Source: Trichopria drosophilae (lineage: Eukaryota > Arthropoda > Insecta > Hymenoptera > Diapriidae). Taken from it: a stretch of 64,000 nucleotides of DNA. The notes under the pieces are model-generated. The model ran no database searches. It saw only the letters and a program-made list of their open reading frames with translations, and was not told where the DNA came from. The translations under genes were made by a program, and so were the position numbers. Positions 48,330 through 61,789 of this stretch are shown here, in pieces. Location: positions 145,752,001-145,816,000 of the forward strand of contig CM059584.1 of NCBI GenBank assembly GCA_030407085.1. Reading direction: 5' to 3'. Positions within the stretch are counted from its first letter, which is position 1. Each line of letters starts with the position of its first letter.

Positions 48330-50000
48330 AATTTCAGTTTTAATTACATCTTTTTATTTACCAACTTTCAGTGAGTTTTTGTTTAATTTGACCTACGAAA
48401 TGTATCAGTTCAATGATAAGAGCGATATTTGACGATACCAATGAACATTTTTTTCAGTGCTGCATAATCGAGCATTTGAAAAATTCTTAATTTTGATCTC
48501 ATCAATTTTTTGGCTGAAAATTACCGCTTCAGATAGTAATTTTGGGATACGTTTGAAAAAGGAGAAGGGTAGCATTATTTCTTGTAAAAATGTATACTCA
48601 TTTTTATCAGTTTATAGTAGAATTCCCAACATTTTTTGCATGTAAACATTATAACAAAATGTGAGTTAGAATACGAGTTCGAATATAAGTGTTAGTAAAA
48701 TATGAACTTGAAATTAATAAAAGTCACTTTTTAATACAACAAGAACATTATCTACCAAAAAATCATCTCAACCAGCACCTGACATCATCATATTCTTTGA
48801 TAGTTCATATATTTAAATACAAAATTAGTAAAATACTTGCTTATTAATATTATACTAATATTTAATGACAATTTAAATCTAAATGAATTTGCTCATATAT
48901 AAATGATTACATAACTTGCATGTAACTAGTTAAGTACACTTCTCATTCCAATGTTATATAATAACAGTAACTACATTACATTAATAATTTTACAACTTTG
49001 AATTAAACAAATACAGGCAATTTCATATAAAGCAATTATGTTTGTGATATCTCAACAAGTCTACGCTTAGAGATTACAAACCGTTTCCATTACCCAGCAT
49101 CTCCTCCTACTTCTTCGTTAAATCCTGCGACTACCAGAATAGTTAATTCAACTGTTTTAATATATATCTCTGGTGAAAAGTAAGCAAATAAAAACACAAA
49201 ATCAGAATTTACATTTAAAGTAATAAAAATAGTTATTAATTAAGATATTTAAGAAGATTCTATTAGTTATGCTTCAAGTCATTTCTGCATATATCTATAT
49301 CTCGAATATTCGCGTGAAAGAGACGACGCGACGCGACAGCATTACACAACTTTCAATTGTTACTTGAAAACTACAAGTCAGATTAGTCTATAACTTTACA
49401 AAAATCTTCTTTGAACCGTCCTCGAATTTTCGGTGGGAAGGAAATTTCGATTTATTGAAATTCTCTCGACTCCCGAAGTCTTTGAAGCTTTCAATATCAA
49501 TTTTGTGCAGTAAAACAAAAACCAATTTTTTAAAAATTTCCGTAATAACTAACCATAATTTGGAAAAATACGTTAGTTTGTAGATAGAATAGTGCATATT
49601 CCCTAAAAATTTCGTTAAAAAATTCCTATAATTGTAAAAGATATGACGAGTTAAAGACAAAATAATTAAGTTATTTTATATGTAAAATAATTTCGTTTTT
49701 TGCGATTATATTAAAAACGAAGAGGGATAGAAATTTTTGATTTTAACAAAAAATTCGCGTAATTAATTTTCCTATTAAGATATCTAATGAAAACTTTAAA
49801 ATTCGAAAGTCAAAAAATTATGAGCCGAGGGGCCAACAAATTCTCCGGCGTTTTGCGCGTATATCTCCTTTTGATCGCCAGGGGTTCAATTCAATATACG
49901 CAATCTCCATAGAAATATTTAACATTATTTCATAAATAACTGTCTATTATTATTTACATTTTATCAAATATTGCCAATTTATTTGTAAATCATAATATAA
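48330..50000. other. AT-rich non-coding stretch
   Basis: No gene is supported. Frames at 48457-48645 and 49388-49660 show no recognisable motif. A slightly GC-raised patch at 49820-49890 precedes the coding-like segment at 50009. Confidence 0.5.
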
Positions 50001-50008
50001 ATAAACAG

Positions 50009-50224
50009 GTGTCCAAAATTACTCGCAGGTGAATTTAAAAGTGTACAAAAGCGCATTTTGGAAGGAGTGGGGGATGCCGAGAGGGCACTAACGCCGACGA
50101 GGGGAATAGTTCTTCCGCCTCAACAAGTGATCAGGAAAATGTTACTAGTGGCACTCCCGTAATTTGTAGTAATTCAATTTTAAGAACAGTTATTTGTAAA
50201 AAGAATATAAATAATGGTGTTTAA
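50009..50224 (+). pseudogene. Coding-like segment of unknown identity, frameshifted
   Basis: After a possible acceptor (ATAAACAG at 50001-50008), one frame reads CPKLLAGEFKSVQKRILEGV with GDAE next. Another frame then continues EGTNADEGNSSSASTSDQEN and on to a TAA at 50222. The two parts join if a two-base AG repeat near 50080 is treated as an insertion, which suggests one ancestral coding sequence. The second part has the Ser/Thr/Asp/Glu composition of a genuine disordered protein segment, and the stretch is richer in GC than its surroundings. I do not recognise the family. It could be a transposon gene relic, a processed pseudogene or a decayed exon. Confidence 0.35.
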
Positions 50225-50229
50225 AAAAA

Positions 50230-51905
50230 ATTAAAAAGTACCAAACTTTGCATCATGATAATCACCGACTTAAATTATTTATAGATCATAAACTTTTATT
50301 GTGCCATTAAATTTATCTAATTTAATTTATCTAATTGCAACTTTTGAGTAGAAGCTCATTTTTTTCATAAAGAATATTTAACTAATCTTTTAAGATTTAA
50401 CGAAACAAAAGATAAAAACTCTGGAAAATACGTACACACTCCTAAATACATCAAATTAAGCTTTGATTTGCGAAATTTTTCTTTGCCCAGCAAATTTGTT
50501 CATTACAAAATATCTTCTAGCCACATTTTAGATAATTCATATATGTTCGTATAAGTCGATCTATTTGGGTTTAATTTAATTCCGATAAGTATTATCGCAG
50601 TGGATCAAATCAAACATTCTTGAGATACGAAGTTCGCAATTAAATTTTAATTTGTCAGTTCGTGAGTATCTTGCACTATTATAATTAAGTATTCGCTTGT
50701 AAAATAGTTGTAATGATCGTGTAGTTCTGTTAAAAATTCTATATTTAGTCTAATAAATTTAAAATGGTAAATTTTTTAAATATACAGTTATTAAATATAG
50801 CTTAAAAATCCCTAACTTATCAAACTAATTGAACAAACTAATTGAACAATGTAACACTTTTTCTGTGGAAAATGCAGTATTCTATTTCTAAAGAGTATAA
50901 CAAAATTTAAGATAGTAGGTTTATTGTAGATAAAATCATTGTTTATATTCAAATAAATATTTACACAAACAATAGCTTCAGTTAAGAATATTTTTTGTTA
51001 ATATTTGACAAATGTTTCATTGACTAAATGTTGTTAAAATAATTTATCTTACCTAATATAATTTGATAGCTCCTAGTATATAAGTAAGTAGTAATGGCAA
51101 AAATCCATCAAACTATTTTAACTTTCGCTGGGCAATACACGAAAAAATTGAAACACAACAATTTTTTGTTTAATTTGATTCATTCTCTTGAGGGAATTAT
51201 ATTTACATTTTTTAATCAAAACATTCTTTGTAATAATTTAGCCACATTAACTTTTAGAATCCATTCAACTAGCTACAATTGCATTTATTTATACTACTTT
51301 AAGATAGTTAATAACAGCAACTAAGGAACTGCAATAGGGGCCCTTGAAAATAATGGAGAGTAGTTGAAAATTCCTCAAATTTTGAAAATACAATTAAATT
51401 CTAGCCATTTGTAAAATAAATTTTCGGCACAATTAAAACAACGGGCATGTCTGTCAATGCTGTTCATTAAATTTTAAAAACACTTTTCTACCAGTGCACA
51501 GTCAAGAGAAATTGCACATTATATTCGCATATGTATTGAAGAAGATTGATTAATTGATTAATGTCTGCTTTGCATTTAAAATATCGATTTTGATGCATAA
51601 CTCTTTATAGATAAACAACGTACTCAGTACATTTAGTTTCATTTATTCTTAGTCGTCGACAAACATTATCTTTAACGCTAAAGAAATATACATGAGTAAT
51701 TACAATTGCAGTTATTTAATCGTTCAAAAAATTGGCGGTGTTTTTCCTGCTTGCGTAAATCATAACAGGAAAAATTACATTTTTTAAATAAAAAAAATTC
51801 CAGGCTCTAAAGATGGCAGGTTGGTCAAATGACGACCGGCATGATTACATGTTTAATGGAATATTATTTATATGCAATTAAACTATACGATACGAAACGG
51901 AGAAT
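50230..51905. other. AT-rich non-coding stretch
   Basis: Nothing beyond AT-rich sequence is recognisable; the open frame at 51094-51324 has no motif. Confidence 0.5.
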
Positions 51906-51911
51906 GAAATG

Positions 51912-52092
51912 AAATTCTTGGAGTGAACATTCATTCTTTGTAGAGTAAAAATAGAGTGAAAGAGCGATTTATAACTTTTAAGGGTGAATTTTAACTCCAC
52001 ACAGAGGAGTTTTTCTACCGTAAAGATCAAGAATTCACTCTTTCACTAGAGTCGTCAATTTCAACAGAGTGAATTCCCACTCCAAGAAATTT
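51912..52092. repeat. GAGTGAA short MITE, best copy
   Basis: The left end AAATTCTTGGAGTG is mirrored by CACTCCAAGAAATTT at the right. The 181-bp interior contains several GAGTGAAAG / TTCACTCTTTCACT words that can pair with each other. Related fragments lie at 14922-15025, about 16808, 44605-44625 and 55700-55790. Confidence 0.7.
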
Positions 52093-52099
52093 AGCGTGG

Positions 52100-54745
52100 T
52101 ATATATAACCATCCATATCTAAAAAAAAACTCATATAATTAATAATAATTGGAGTTCACGAGTAATAAATTACTCACATTAACCCTTGTATAAATACATT
52201 ACATAAGTACAAATTTTTTATTGCATTCGCAAACAGATAAATGGATCATTTTTGTATTAAATTGATATTCTTAATTTATGGATATTGCATCAGAATAATA
52301 CTCATATAATAAAAATCGAAATCGATAAGGAAATGTATAAATTAAATGTTACGTATTTTTAAGACTGAACAATACTATTATTGTAAATTATAAAATCTTA
52401 GAGAAAAAGTACTGATACATTTTTTAATCTTATTAAAAATAATAAACCACACATAAAGTTTCAGTTCTAAATCCCTTAGAGAATAGGTTTATTTAAATTT
52501 AAAAAATAGGTTATTGAACTACCTTTCATAAATCAAAGTAAAAACTTGTTTAAATTACTACACACAAAAGCTATTTGATATGATAAAAAAATACCGAATT
52601 TGAATTTAACAAATTATTTGTTTTAATGGTTTGCTTGTTTCAAAACAAACCTTTGTACGTGGACAAGTAAAATGTTCATGATGGTGAGATAAAACCTTAT
52701 TTAAAAAAAAATACAAGTAATGTTGATCACATGATTTGTTTCAACTTGGTGCAACCAAAAACAGCTTTCATTTGGAACAATTAATTATAGGCATGACAAA
52801 CAATAGTGCTACAAAATAAAAGAATGATGAATGTATAAAACCGAATTGAGTTCCTTCTCATTTTTATATTTACTTTACTATACCTTTATAAACAATCCAT
52901 TAAAACGTCAAATTGTTAAGCAAAAGATGATTATTTTGATCATTTAACATAGTACTTATTAAACAAATTTTAGTTTTATTCATCGTCCCTAATTTTTATT
53001 AAACCTTCTGAACCTATTGTTAAAGAATTAAATAATATTAATATGAATGATACGAGTTTTTGTTATTATTATTTTTAAAAATTGATATTATGCCGAGGTC
53101 GTTAAAGGAGTGCACGACTAATTTGTGACAAATTACAAGTTATCTTTTTATTACTCGGTTACGAACTATTTGTTTTCAGACGGTTTCAAATCTTTCATTA
53201 AAAAGTGCTTGACCGACTTCGTATCGATAATCACCTATCAGATATTTTCTTACCGGCACAAAGGTTTACTATTATATATTTATCAATATGACTTTTCGCG
53301 TTCGTCTGTATACATAGATGTCAAAAGTGTTGAAAATTTAAATATACATTGTTCAAGTAAATCTACAGAAAAAATAAAATAAAGAATGACACCATTATTC
53401 TTAAAACTACATAGATTTTATACATAATTTTGATATTCCCAAAATACATGAAAAATATTTGAATTAGTTTGGGTTTATATAGCTTTGTACCGAATTTTGA
53501 ATCGGAATATTTTTTATTAGTACTGTTGATTACGTGTGATGAACATTTTTCTTGCGCTTATCCCAAAAAACCCAGGCTTCTTTTTCCAAAATTATTGCAG
53601 TGTGTGAATTACGATTTTTCAACATATTTACATTAATTCTTAATCATTTTGTATGCTCGACATTTTCCATTCTTACTAAAACTCGTGAAAAGACATTTTT
53701 AATTAAAAACGTCTGGTTGTTTCCATAAAACGAAAATTGTTATCTGTGCACTAAAATTACTTTTCATTTCTTCTATAATATTTATTTGGGTGTTTTTCTT
53801 GAATGAATTTATAACTTGTGCACCTCTAATGGTAAAAATTCATAAAAAATTCACCTCGAAAGTATTAAAAAATCATATTATTTTTTTTCCAAATAGTCAT
53901 TAATGTAAAAAATAAAACCAGACTTAATGTTTGAAAAGTATCGTTGCAGTCAACATGACGTTGGGACAACCAGTTCAATTAAAAATTTTGAAAAAAAACA
54001 CCATTTCATTCAAATCCTAAATTTCTATCAACCTTTGATCACTATATATCCGTACCTAGTAATATCAGCCTCATAATAGAGTTTTGTTTCTTTTTTATTT
54101 GGAACGAAATGCTCCATAGTTATCATGTTCGTCATAACCAAAAGTTTCAGAACAATAGATTTTTGAATGCTGATGATATTTATTTCATTCATTATCTAAT
54201 TTTTCTGGCATTAAAAAAAAATCAACTTAAAAACTAAAAACAATTCCATCTTCGATTGTTCGTGGTAAGGTAAGGATCATTTATTAATTTCTAGAAAACA
54301 ATTTGAATACTTTTCAGTATGACGGCGTTTTCGAAGAATTGAGAAAAAAAATTATTATTTAAAACCGTATAGTAACTAAATACACGTGACGTAAAAAAGT
54401 AGACGTCTTTGCAAATTTATTAAGATTAAAAAAGGTAAACTAACCATGCAAACAAACAGAAATAACGATAAACATACTACATATATCAGTAAAACGGTCA
54501 AACTATGCTCCAATTGCTTGTTTAAATATTGCATAATTAAATATTTTTTAGAAATTTTGCGTTTTTTAGATGATAAAATACCTTTTTGTCACACTGTGTA
54601 TTAATACATTTATCACTTTTTGCAAATATGCATATAGTGTGACACTTTTCAAACATTTTTTTATTTCGCAATTATAACTGATTAGATTTATTTTGTCACT
54701 AGCTTTTACAATATTTGATATTACAGTACTAAATTAAATTGTAAA
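52100..54745. other. AT-rich non-coding stretch
   Basis: No gene is supported. The open frame at 53125-53382 (85 codons) has no recognised domain. If the candidate exon at 54753 is real, this stretch would be its upstream intron. Confidence 0.45.
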
Positions 54746-54752
54746 TTTCCAG

Positions 54753-54818
54753 GTTCATCTCAAGTCAGAGAATGTGAGAGACACCGACGTTGATATAGTC
54801 GTGAATCGCGATCTTTAA
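54753..54818 (+). CDS. Candidate last coding exon of a host gene, identity unknown
   Basis: After a possible acceptor (AAATTTCCAG ending at 54752) there is a 21-codon open stretch, VHLKSENVRDTDVDIVVNRD then L, ending at TAA 54816-54818. Its GC and CpG content is clearly above the surrounding AT-rich DNA. A canonical AATAAA lies 168 bp after the stop, consistent with a short 3' UTR. I do not recognise the peptide; its charged, hydrophilic sequence would suit a cytoplasmic C-terminal tail. The upstream exon must lie far away or outside the window, since no candidate is visible near by. Chance is not excluded, because 21 codons is short. Confidence 0.35.
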   Translation, partial: VHLKSENVRDTDVDIVVNRDL

Positions 54819-54985
54819 GGATTAAGTATCAATACTTGTGACTAACGAAAAATAGTGATAGGACAAGATGGATTATTTCTTTTAGAAAAACAATATAACG
54901 ATAAAAATCAGCAGTTGTGTCGATTAATCTCTAAAGAAAGTTGCCGTTCTATACGCAATTTGTTGGGACTATTTTACACATTTGA

Positions 54986-54991
54986 AATAAA
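54986..54991 (+). terminator. Candidate polyadenylation signal AATAAA
   Basis: A canonical hexamer about 170 bp after the stop codon of the candidate exon. The hexamer is common by chance in such AT-rich DNA, so its meaning depends on that exon. Confidence 0.3.
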
Positions 54992-54999
54992 GTATACTA

Positions 55000-57900
55000 T
55001 ATAATTTATTCCGTCGATATTATTTACAAACTTATATTATTAATCATTTATGTATTTCATGCTTTCGACAATTTCAAGATCGTATGTGAACAGTTTTACT
55101 TATAAAAAACTAAGATTAAAGATTAAAGACACACAAACTACTTTTATTTTCCTGTATTTTTGCATTTATGAAAAGTAGAAAAAAGGTTGTACTTTGTAAT
55201 ACAATGTACAATCTTTCGATCACTCCAAAATTAATTATATAATTAAGGTAGTTTTGTTACGTGATATTACAATTTTCAATAAATTCAATTTCTTTAGATC
55301 ATAAAATTGTTTACATAATTAGCAGAAAATTCTTTTAAACGTTATTACGCAAAACACTTTTTTATCGGTTGAATACACTTTAAGGTACATTTTGTAGGAA
55401 ATTATGTAGAAATAATTTTCTTTAGTTTATCTTGGTAATTTTGTTAATTATTTTCTACAAATATGGTGAAAAATCTCAGTTTAAATTGAAAATTGTATCA
55501 TTGACATAGGAGCAGTAATAAGCGAAAATTCGAGTTTTTCTCCTACAAGGTCAAATTTTAAAATATACTAAGCCACATATCGTAGGCTTGAAGAACTGCA
55601 CGATACATTACAAAAGTTTATTGACAACTGTATTGACATGACATTAAAAAATGATATTGTAAAACCTAAGCGCAACGATGTTATTCTGCAAATTCCTTTG
55701 AGTAAAAGTTGAGCCACTCTTTTACCAAGAGTGAAAGAAAAAAAATTGACTCCTACAAGAGTGAAAGAATACTCTGACTATAGTGGATCAATTTTTATTC
55801 TACCGAATTAAGAAAATACGCCGATTGCATAGATATTGACTAGGTACTAAGCTGCCCAAATGGGTTTTGTTCCTTATTTAATGAAAAATACATTCCGGCA
55901 TAACCAACTATTGAATTCAAAAATAAATTTTGCTAATGATGGGTATAATAAATAAAATAGAATTTCTCGAATTACGCACACTTTTAAGAGTTTTTTAGTT
56001 TTCTACAAGACACACATGCGTGAGTAGCATATTTTTACAGACTGCTATCATTGTTGAAGATGCTACGTGTGAATAAAATTGCATTGTACGTATTTTTTTA
56101 TAACAATTTCAAAAATCAATTTTCAATGTATACGCAACGAAATAGTTGAAATTTCAATATCCCTGATCTTTTTCGTTGCCATAATGGACAACAAACGCAT
56201 TAAAAAGTGTAATCCTATCATATGTTTTCAGTATTAGCATAGACAAACATTCGTAAAAGTTTTATTTTCATTTTTAAATTTTTCTGTGCCCTGTGCCAAG
56301 TTCAAGAGCATTCAATGTATATCACTACTTTATTTATGTGTCATCTCAACACTAAATTATGTAGCAGTAATGTAAGTATAAATGTTACAGCATATATTTG
56401 TATAATTACTCAATAATATTTGATATCACATTGCTCATTTTCATCGCAATTGAATCATAACATTGCATCAACGTAATCTATTAACCCATTAACGCCTGAA
56501 ATTACATTTTTTTAAATTCAATTCAATCAAGTATTTCGTATCAAAATCAAAATAAAACAAAGTTACAAATAATTCAGAAATATTTATTATTATGAATTTT
56601 TTCGCTTTTGAGTACATTGGAATATTGAAATTCTATTGAAAGTTTACTAAAAAATGGACACAATATTTAAATTTTAAAAGAAAATTTACTTATATACCCA
56701 CACGACTTCAAAATGGAGTAAAAATGACAATTTCTTCTGGACGATGTGTCTCAAAAACAATGAAATTTTAACTATTCAAAAAACAATGGAATTATTAATT
56801 TACAGATGCGGAAATCTCTGTAATTCTTATAACGAAAGTGGATGTCATGAGACAAATAAGTTGCCCATATTTATAAGTTATCAATTTTGGTATTCGACTT
56901 CTTGGAGAAATTGTTTAATTTCGGAAAACATTTTTAAATTGGCATCCGATAATTGTTAGAAGAGATTTTTCTCACCTTTTCATTATTCTTGGCGAGATTA
57001 TTTATTGTATTTACGCCTTGAAATTTTTAATTATAAACAACATGGCGAGTTAAATATAGCATTCAATGTAAAATATTAGTTAAGTACACAATATTTAACA
57101 AAATTCAGTTAAAATAACAATAATCTATTAACATAATAGTACTTTTCGATACACGTGCGTAAAATGAAAAATTTTACGCACCAGTATCGCACAATATTTT
57201 TTTACATTGTATACGAAAAATTTTATTTTCGTAATTGCGTGCATAAACTTCGTTTGTAAAGTACTTTTGATGCCTATTCGCCCAAGCGCTTTCGTTTTAA
57301 ACGTCATAGAATCAAAATTTGTGGTTCGATTGAATCGAAAATTTTCAGAAAACTTCTTCAATCCCAGATAAACAATTTTGTCACTGTAAGTTTTTGAAAA
57401 CTTAAAATTTTTAACACACTTTTTTCCGTCAAAGGTGAAAGATACAATTTCATGCGCGCAGCAATTTATTATTCAATATTAATAAACAATTGATATTTTT
57501 TATCACAAAAATTAACTCTTAGGCTTCAAATATGTGCAATGAGTATACCATAAAAATTTCAAGTAATTTGGTGCATTTTTCACCGAGCTACGGCGAGTTA
57601 TGTTAAAAACTTTATTGATTTCGAAACTGAAAATCGTTGTGCTTTTCATTTTTTATCTTAAAAACTACAAATCGTAGAAGAAAATGTTATATACAAATAA
57701 TATGTGATTCAATGAGTTTTATAAGGTCATATTTTTTTAATCTTCATTTTGACACATTTACTTTTTACCAAGTTTGTCTGACCAATATACGTTACTTGTA
57801 CCGCTTTTAGCGCGCTAGACGTGTTTTAGAATCCGTCCGCTGAATAAAATTTCGGTCCATTCTGTTCGGGTCAAATTTGATCTAATTTGTATCAACTTAT

Positions 57901-58965
57901 TTCTACTTGGGTTCATAAAAAGTGTCAAGTTTTTACGATCTAAGACTGAGAAATCATTCTTTCAGCAGGGTTACTCAATTTTCGCTTCATAAAAAATGAT
58001 TTATCACTGCAAGAAACTTGGGAAGTAAAATATTTTATCTTCTATGAATTATTCAAATATATAGTGCTGATTTTCTACAGTTAATTAATATTTATTCAGT
58101 TATCAAAACTCCACGTAAAATCTTTTAAAATATAAATCTACTGAACTTGCAGTGAAAGTATCATTGTAAAAGTATATAAAGTCCTCTTTAATTAAAAAAT
58201 AAAATTAAACGCTAAATTTCAATGTATGTAAGGAACGTATTTGTTATATATTGGATATTTTTATATTGATGTACTCGCTAATAAATACTAAAAAACTCTA
58301 AACAATTGTGCATAGGCAAATACTACATCTGTATTCATTAAATTAATTTTTATTTCAATAGGTTCCACGGGGTAAATTACTACTAAGTCATATAATAACA
58401 TGTTGAGCCGGTACTAAATACTTTAAACATGGAATTATCAATGTTGTATTTTAGTATTACACGTGTACCTTACTCGCAAATCTTGATTCACGATGAAATC
58501 TTATTTCATTCATCCTGTTTTATCCCAGTTTGCAAATAATTACCGTAATGTGAATATTACTCGAAGATAACGCTAAGATGTTCAACAATGTTTTTCAGTC
58601 AATATGTACATAAACTTTGACGATATCGGCTGGCTTCGAGAAGCATTCGTAAAGCGATATAGAAACAATTCGCTCTTTTGAAATTTGTATCATATTTGTC
58701 AATTAATTTATAACTACACACTACCGTAATTTGAAAGATTTATCTTTAATATAAACGTAATAATAAAATCCATTAATGTCCCTGTTGATATTTTAATAAA
58801 TCGTTTTTCCGGAAATTTTTTATTATACTAGCATTCTGAATTTTCGAATTCATATTAATTCGTATTTGTAAATATTGACCTCAATTGTTAAGAATTACAC
58901 CGGTCATGTCTATGTGAATATTTATAATTAATGAGTAAAAATAAACAACATATTCTCTCCCTAGG
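55000..58965. other. AT-rich non-coding stretch with repeat fragments
   Basis: No gene is supported. A fragment of the GAGTGAA family is at 55700-55790 (CACTCTTTTACCAAGAGTGA and inverted partners). At 56481, TTAA is followed by CCCATTAACGCCTGAAATTA, a diverged end of the 47100-48190 palindrome family, without a clear partner. Frames at 56744-56959 and 57128-57361 are unrecognised. Confidence 0.45.
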
Positions 58966-58970
58966 GAGCA

Positions 58971-59106
58971 AAATAAATATATCAGGGTGCCAAAAAAAAG
59001 TTTCTCGCTTTCTGTTGTGCATCATCATGCATCATACGAAATGCCGTGCTCGCTTCAGTGGGGAGTCAAACTCGCACTCGTCGGCATACACCTATTTTGC
59101 TCCCTA
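58971..59106. repeat. MITE with CTAGGGAGCAAAATA ends, copy 2
   Basis: CTAGGGAGCAAAATA at 58971 is mirrored by TATTTTGCTCCCTAG ending at 59106, an exact 15-bp inverted repeat around a 136-bp element. It shares ends and a similar subterminal pattern (CTCGCACTCGTCGGCATACA here, CTCACACTCGACGATAAACA in copy 1) with 17421-17610. No transposase is visible. Confidence 0.7.
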
Positions 59107-59279
59107 GTTGCACAATCTACTATAAACGCTCTAGTATCAAAATTACGGTATTCTGTTCCTGGGAAATTGTACCACTTTACGCACTAGTAGCGTAGTACAA
59201 CATTATCAATTACTTCAATTATTACTTCTTTTTTTTTGTAATCAATAACTTATATGATTAAAATTGAACATAAAAATTT

Positions 59280-59840
59280 GGAATGGCCTCAAAAGTTGAT
59301 GGCAGACGGGACAAAATGCCTACCTGCCGGTAGTCGTAAATTTGGAAGTTTACTTCCGCGGCTCATTTGTAGGTCGATTCTTTGTAAATATCGGGCTTTA
59401 TCTACCGGCATAATTTTGGTACAGGCGGTCGAATAAAAAGCGTAATATTGTTACGCGAAGGCATCGAAGTGTAATTCGTACCGAACCGTGACCGAGCCAC
59501 AAACCACCACGGCCCATTGCATTTTACGAGCGATCTTTTTACGTGTATGGAGACTTAACCGTGATCATGGCCTACAACAACAACGGGCGATAAAACCATT
59601 TCGCGTTAAACAGTGATCGAAATTCATGGCGCGATCGGCATAAATCTGCCAAGAGGACGCAAAAACTTCCGTCTAGATAGACTCGAATCGAGTCTCCTAA
59701 CTTGCTAGGATTGCCGCGGGGGTCACGGATATTCCAGAAAAATCGATTTTCGGACAAGCACTTACTTGCAAAATTGCACGGGGAAGGGGGTCAGAATCTG
59801 CCGAACAAGATGTAACCTTATCTTTACTGGGATGTCGATA
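59280..59840. other. GC-raised island, no gene recognised
   Basis: The segment has raised GC and CpG content and few runs of A/T. The open frames at 59254-59436 (plus) and 59572-59757 (minus) show no known domain. It could be a conserved regulatory region or an unrecognised exon. Confidence 0.35.
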
Positions 59841-60910
59841 CCATACGTTCCTAAAAACGTCTTATTACTTATTGCTTCCGTGTCTCCTTTTATAGATAAA
59901 AGTAAATGCGATCCTTCTTTTATTTTATGGATTATTGACATCTTTGGTAATGTAAAACTTCTATGCAGTATTGATTTTTAAGAACTGAATATTGCAATGA
60001 AGATGGAATAGGGAGCTGACCTTCATCACTAGTAACCGAGTTTGGTTATTAAGAACGTCGTTGATATTAAATACTGAATCTGTATTTAAGTAAGTATCTG
60101 TACACAAGGATAATATTGAGAGGAACATGACAACCTAACCTACAAATGTCATTTTGTGTAAGCGTATTATCTAGAAGAATTTCAGTCACCATTTACTTCA
60201 GCTCCCCTGCTCTAACTCAACCTAACCTTTCTACTAAAATAAAACAATGGTCATTAGCAAACTGAATATCTTCAATACTCCATTAAAGAATCGTTTCATT
60301 TTTAATATTCTCGTGCTAAGAAAGGCTAGAAATCCTAGAAATAAAGTCTTGCATCTCTTACAAATTAAATTTAAACAACGTGTAGGTCCTAATCTGTCAT
60401 GTTCTTGCGAGGCTTCTTTATCGTTAACTATCTTAAGTAAATACAAATAAAAAACAAGAAAACAATTTTGTGAAATCCCATGGCTATCTTCACCCCGTTC
60501 ATGCTTCACAGAAATCTAGCGAATAGATTTTATCCATACGCGTTCTCAGGTTTCAATTTTGTATTTCGATGATCTCAATTTTGAAAAATTCTAAATGGCC
60601 AATACAACCTAGCGAACGAATTGTTTAAAATGTGTTTGGAATTACTATACAATTTCCTATGTCAAGGTTTATGTAATGACTGATTACGCAGCTAATGTCC
60701 GTTTTTAAACATTCAAAATGGCGAAGGAATTTTATAAAATATCTTCTGGGTGGTTTCTGGGATCGCTGATTATGAATTTAATGACAATTTTAAAAATTCA
60801 GAATAACAAAGTAAACGGTTAATTTGTTAAGGTACAATTTATATTTAGAAATCTTCAGAAGCGGCTAGCAATCGTTCAAACTACTATGCCGCGCTCAAAG
60901 AGAAAAGTTT

Positions 60911-60995
60911 TGGCGCTAGGGCAACCGCAACTAGCAACATTAAAAGGTTCCGGGATCGATTCCAGGCGTACCGAAACTCTCGAATCATTTTTTTT
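60911..60995 (+). other. Pol III-promoter-like segment (possible tRNA-derived SINE head)
   Basis: TGGCGCTAGGG (60911-60921) resembles an A box and GGGATCGATTCC (60952-60963) a B box, about 30 bp apart. A run of eight T at 60988-60995 could terminate pol III. A T-arm-like stem can be drawn around the B box (CCGGG and CCAGG), but I could not complete a standard cloverleaf with a matching 7-bp acceptor. It may be a tRNA-derived SINE fragment or chance. Confidence 0.2.
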
Positions 60996-61789
60996 ATAAA
61001 AAATAATCAACAAAATTGTAAAAAATGTCTATCTTTACTGCCTTTATGACAATGTTATTTAATATCATTAGAAATGATTGTGAATTGTGTAGACGAGTTT
61101 CTAATTTTACAAGAAGCTTCTATATTTTAAAAACAAACAATTAGAAACAAACAATTCATGTTTTACGAATTTATTATATTTATTTAGTTTTTGATAAATA
61201 CTTTCGCAAACAATTCTTGCTTGACAATTAAATTCAAGAATAATTGCAGAGCATATAATTCGCTCCATATATAAATATTTTTTATTCGATCAATCATTAT
61301 TGATCAAACGTGTTTCCCAGTAAATAATACAACGTTACAAAATCACAAAAAATGTATAGTTATAAATAACTAGTATTGTTCATTAGCTCAAACCTATGTT
61401 TATTAATATTTTCAAAAAAGAGTAAATGTTTGGCCTGGTTTGGCACCCTACTAGAACTCAATCCATTGTTAGCAAAAATTTGTATAATTAATGAATTCAA
61501 CATGTTAAAGGTATAGGCAAAATGGATAATATAAAAAAAAATACGAATCATTTTTCAATTTCTTTCTCGCTTTAAGATAGGGATAAAAAGAAATTTAGAA
61601 TAAATAATTTTGCTCGCAGCTTATTTTAAACGCAGTGTTTACTTAAAATTGAAAATCAGTTATTGTTTCATTACATTTCCTTACCAATTTTTTAATTACG
61701 CGTAGTAAAGAAAAAGTAACTAAAAATTGCAAATTACTGCAATGAAATCCAAGAATATATTATTTTAAATTTTAATTATTATAAAATTA

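Noticed and set aside
60234..60509. Overlapping open frames on both strands (91 and 67 codons)
   Set aside because: Neither translation shows a domain, and overlapping opposite frames of this size are expected by chance here.
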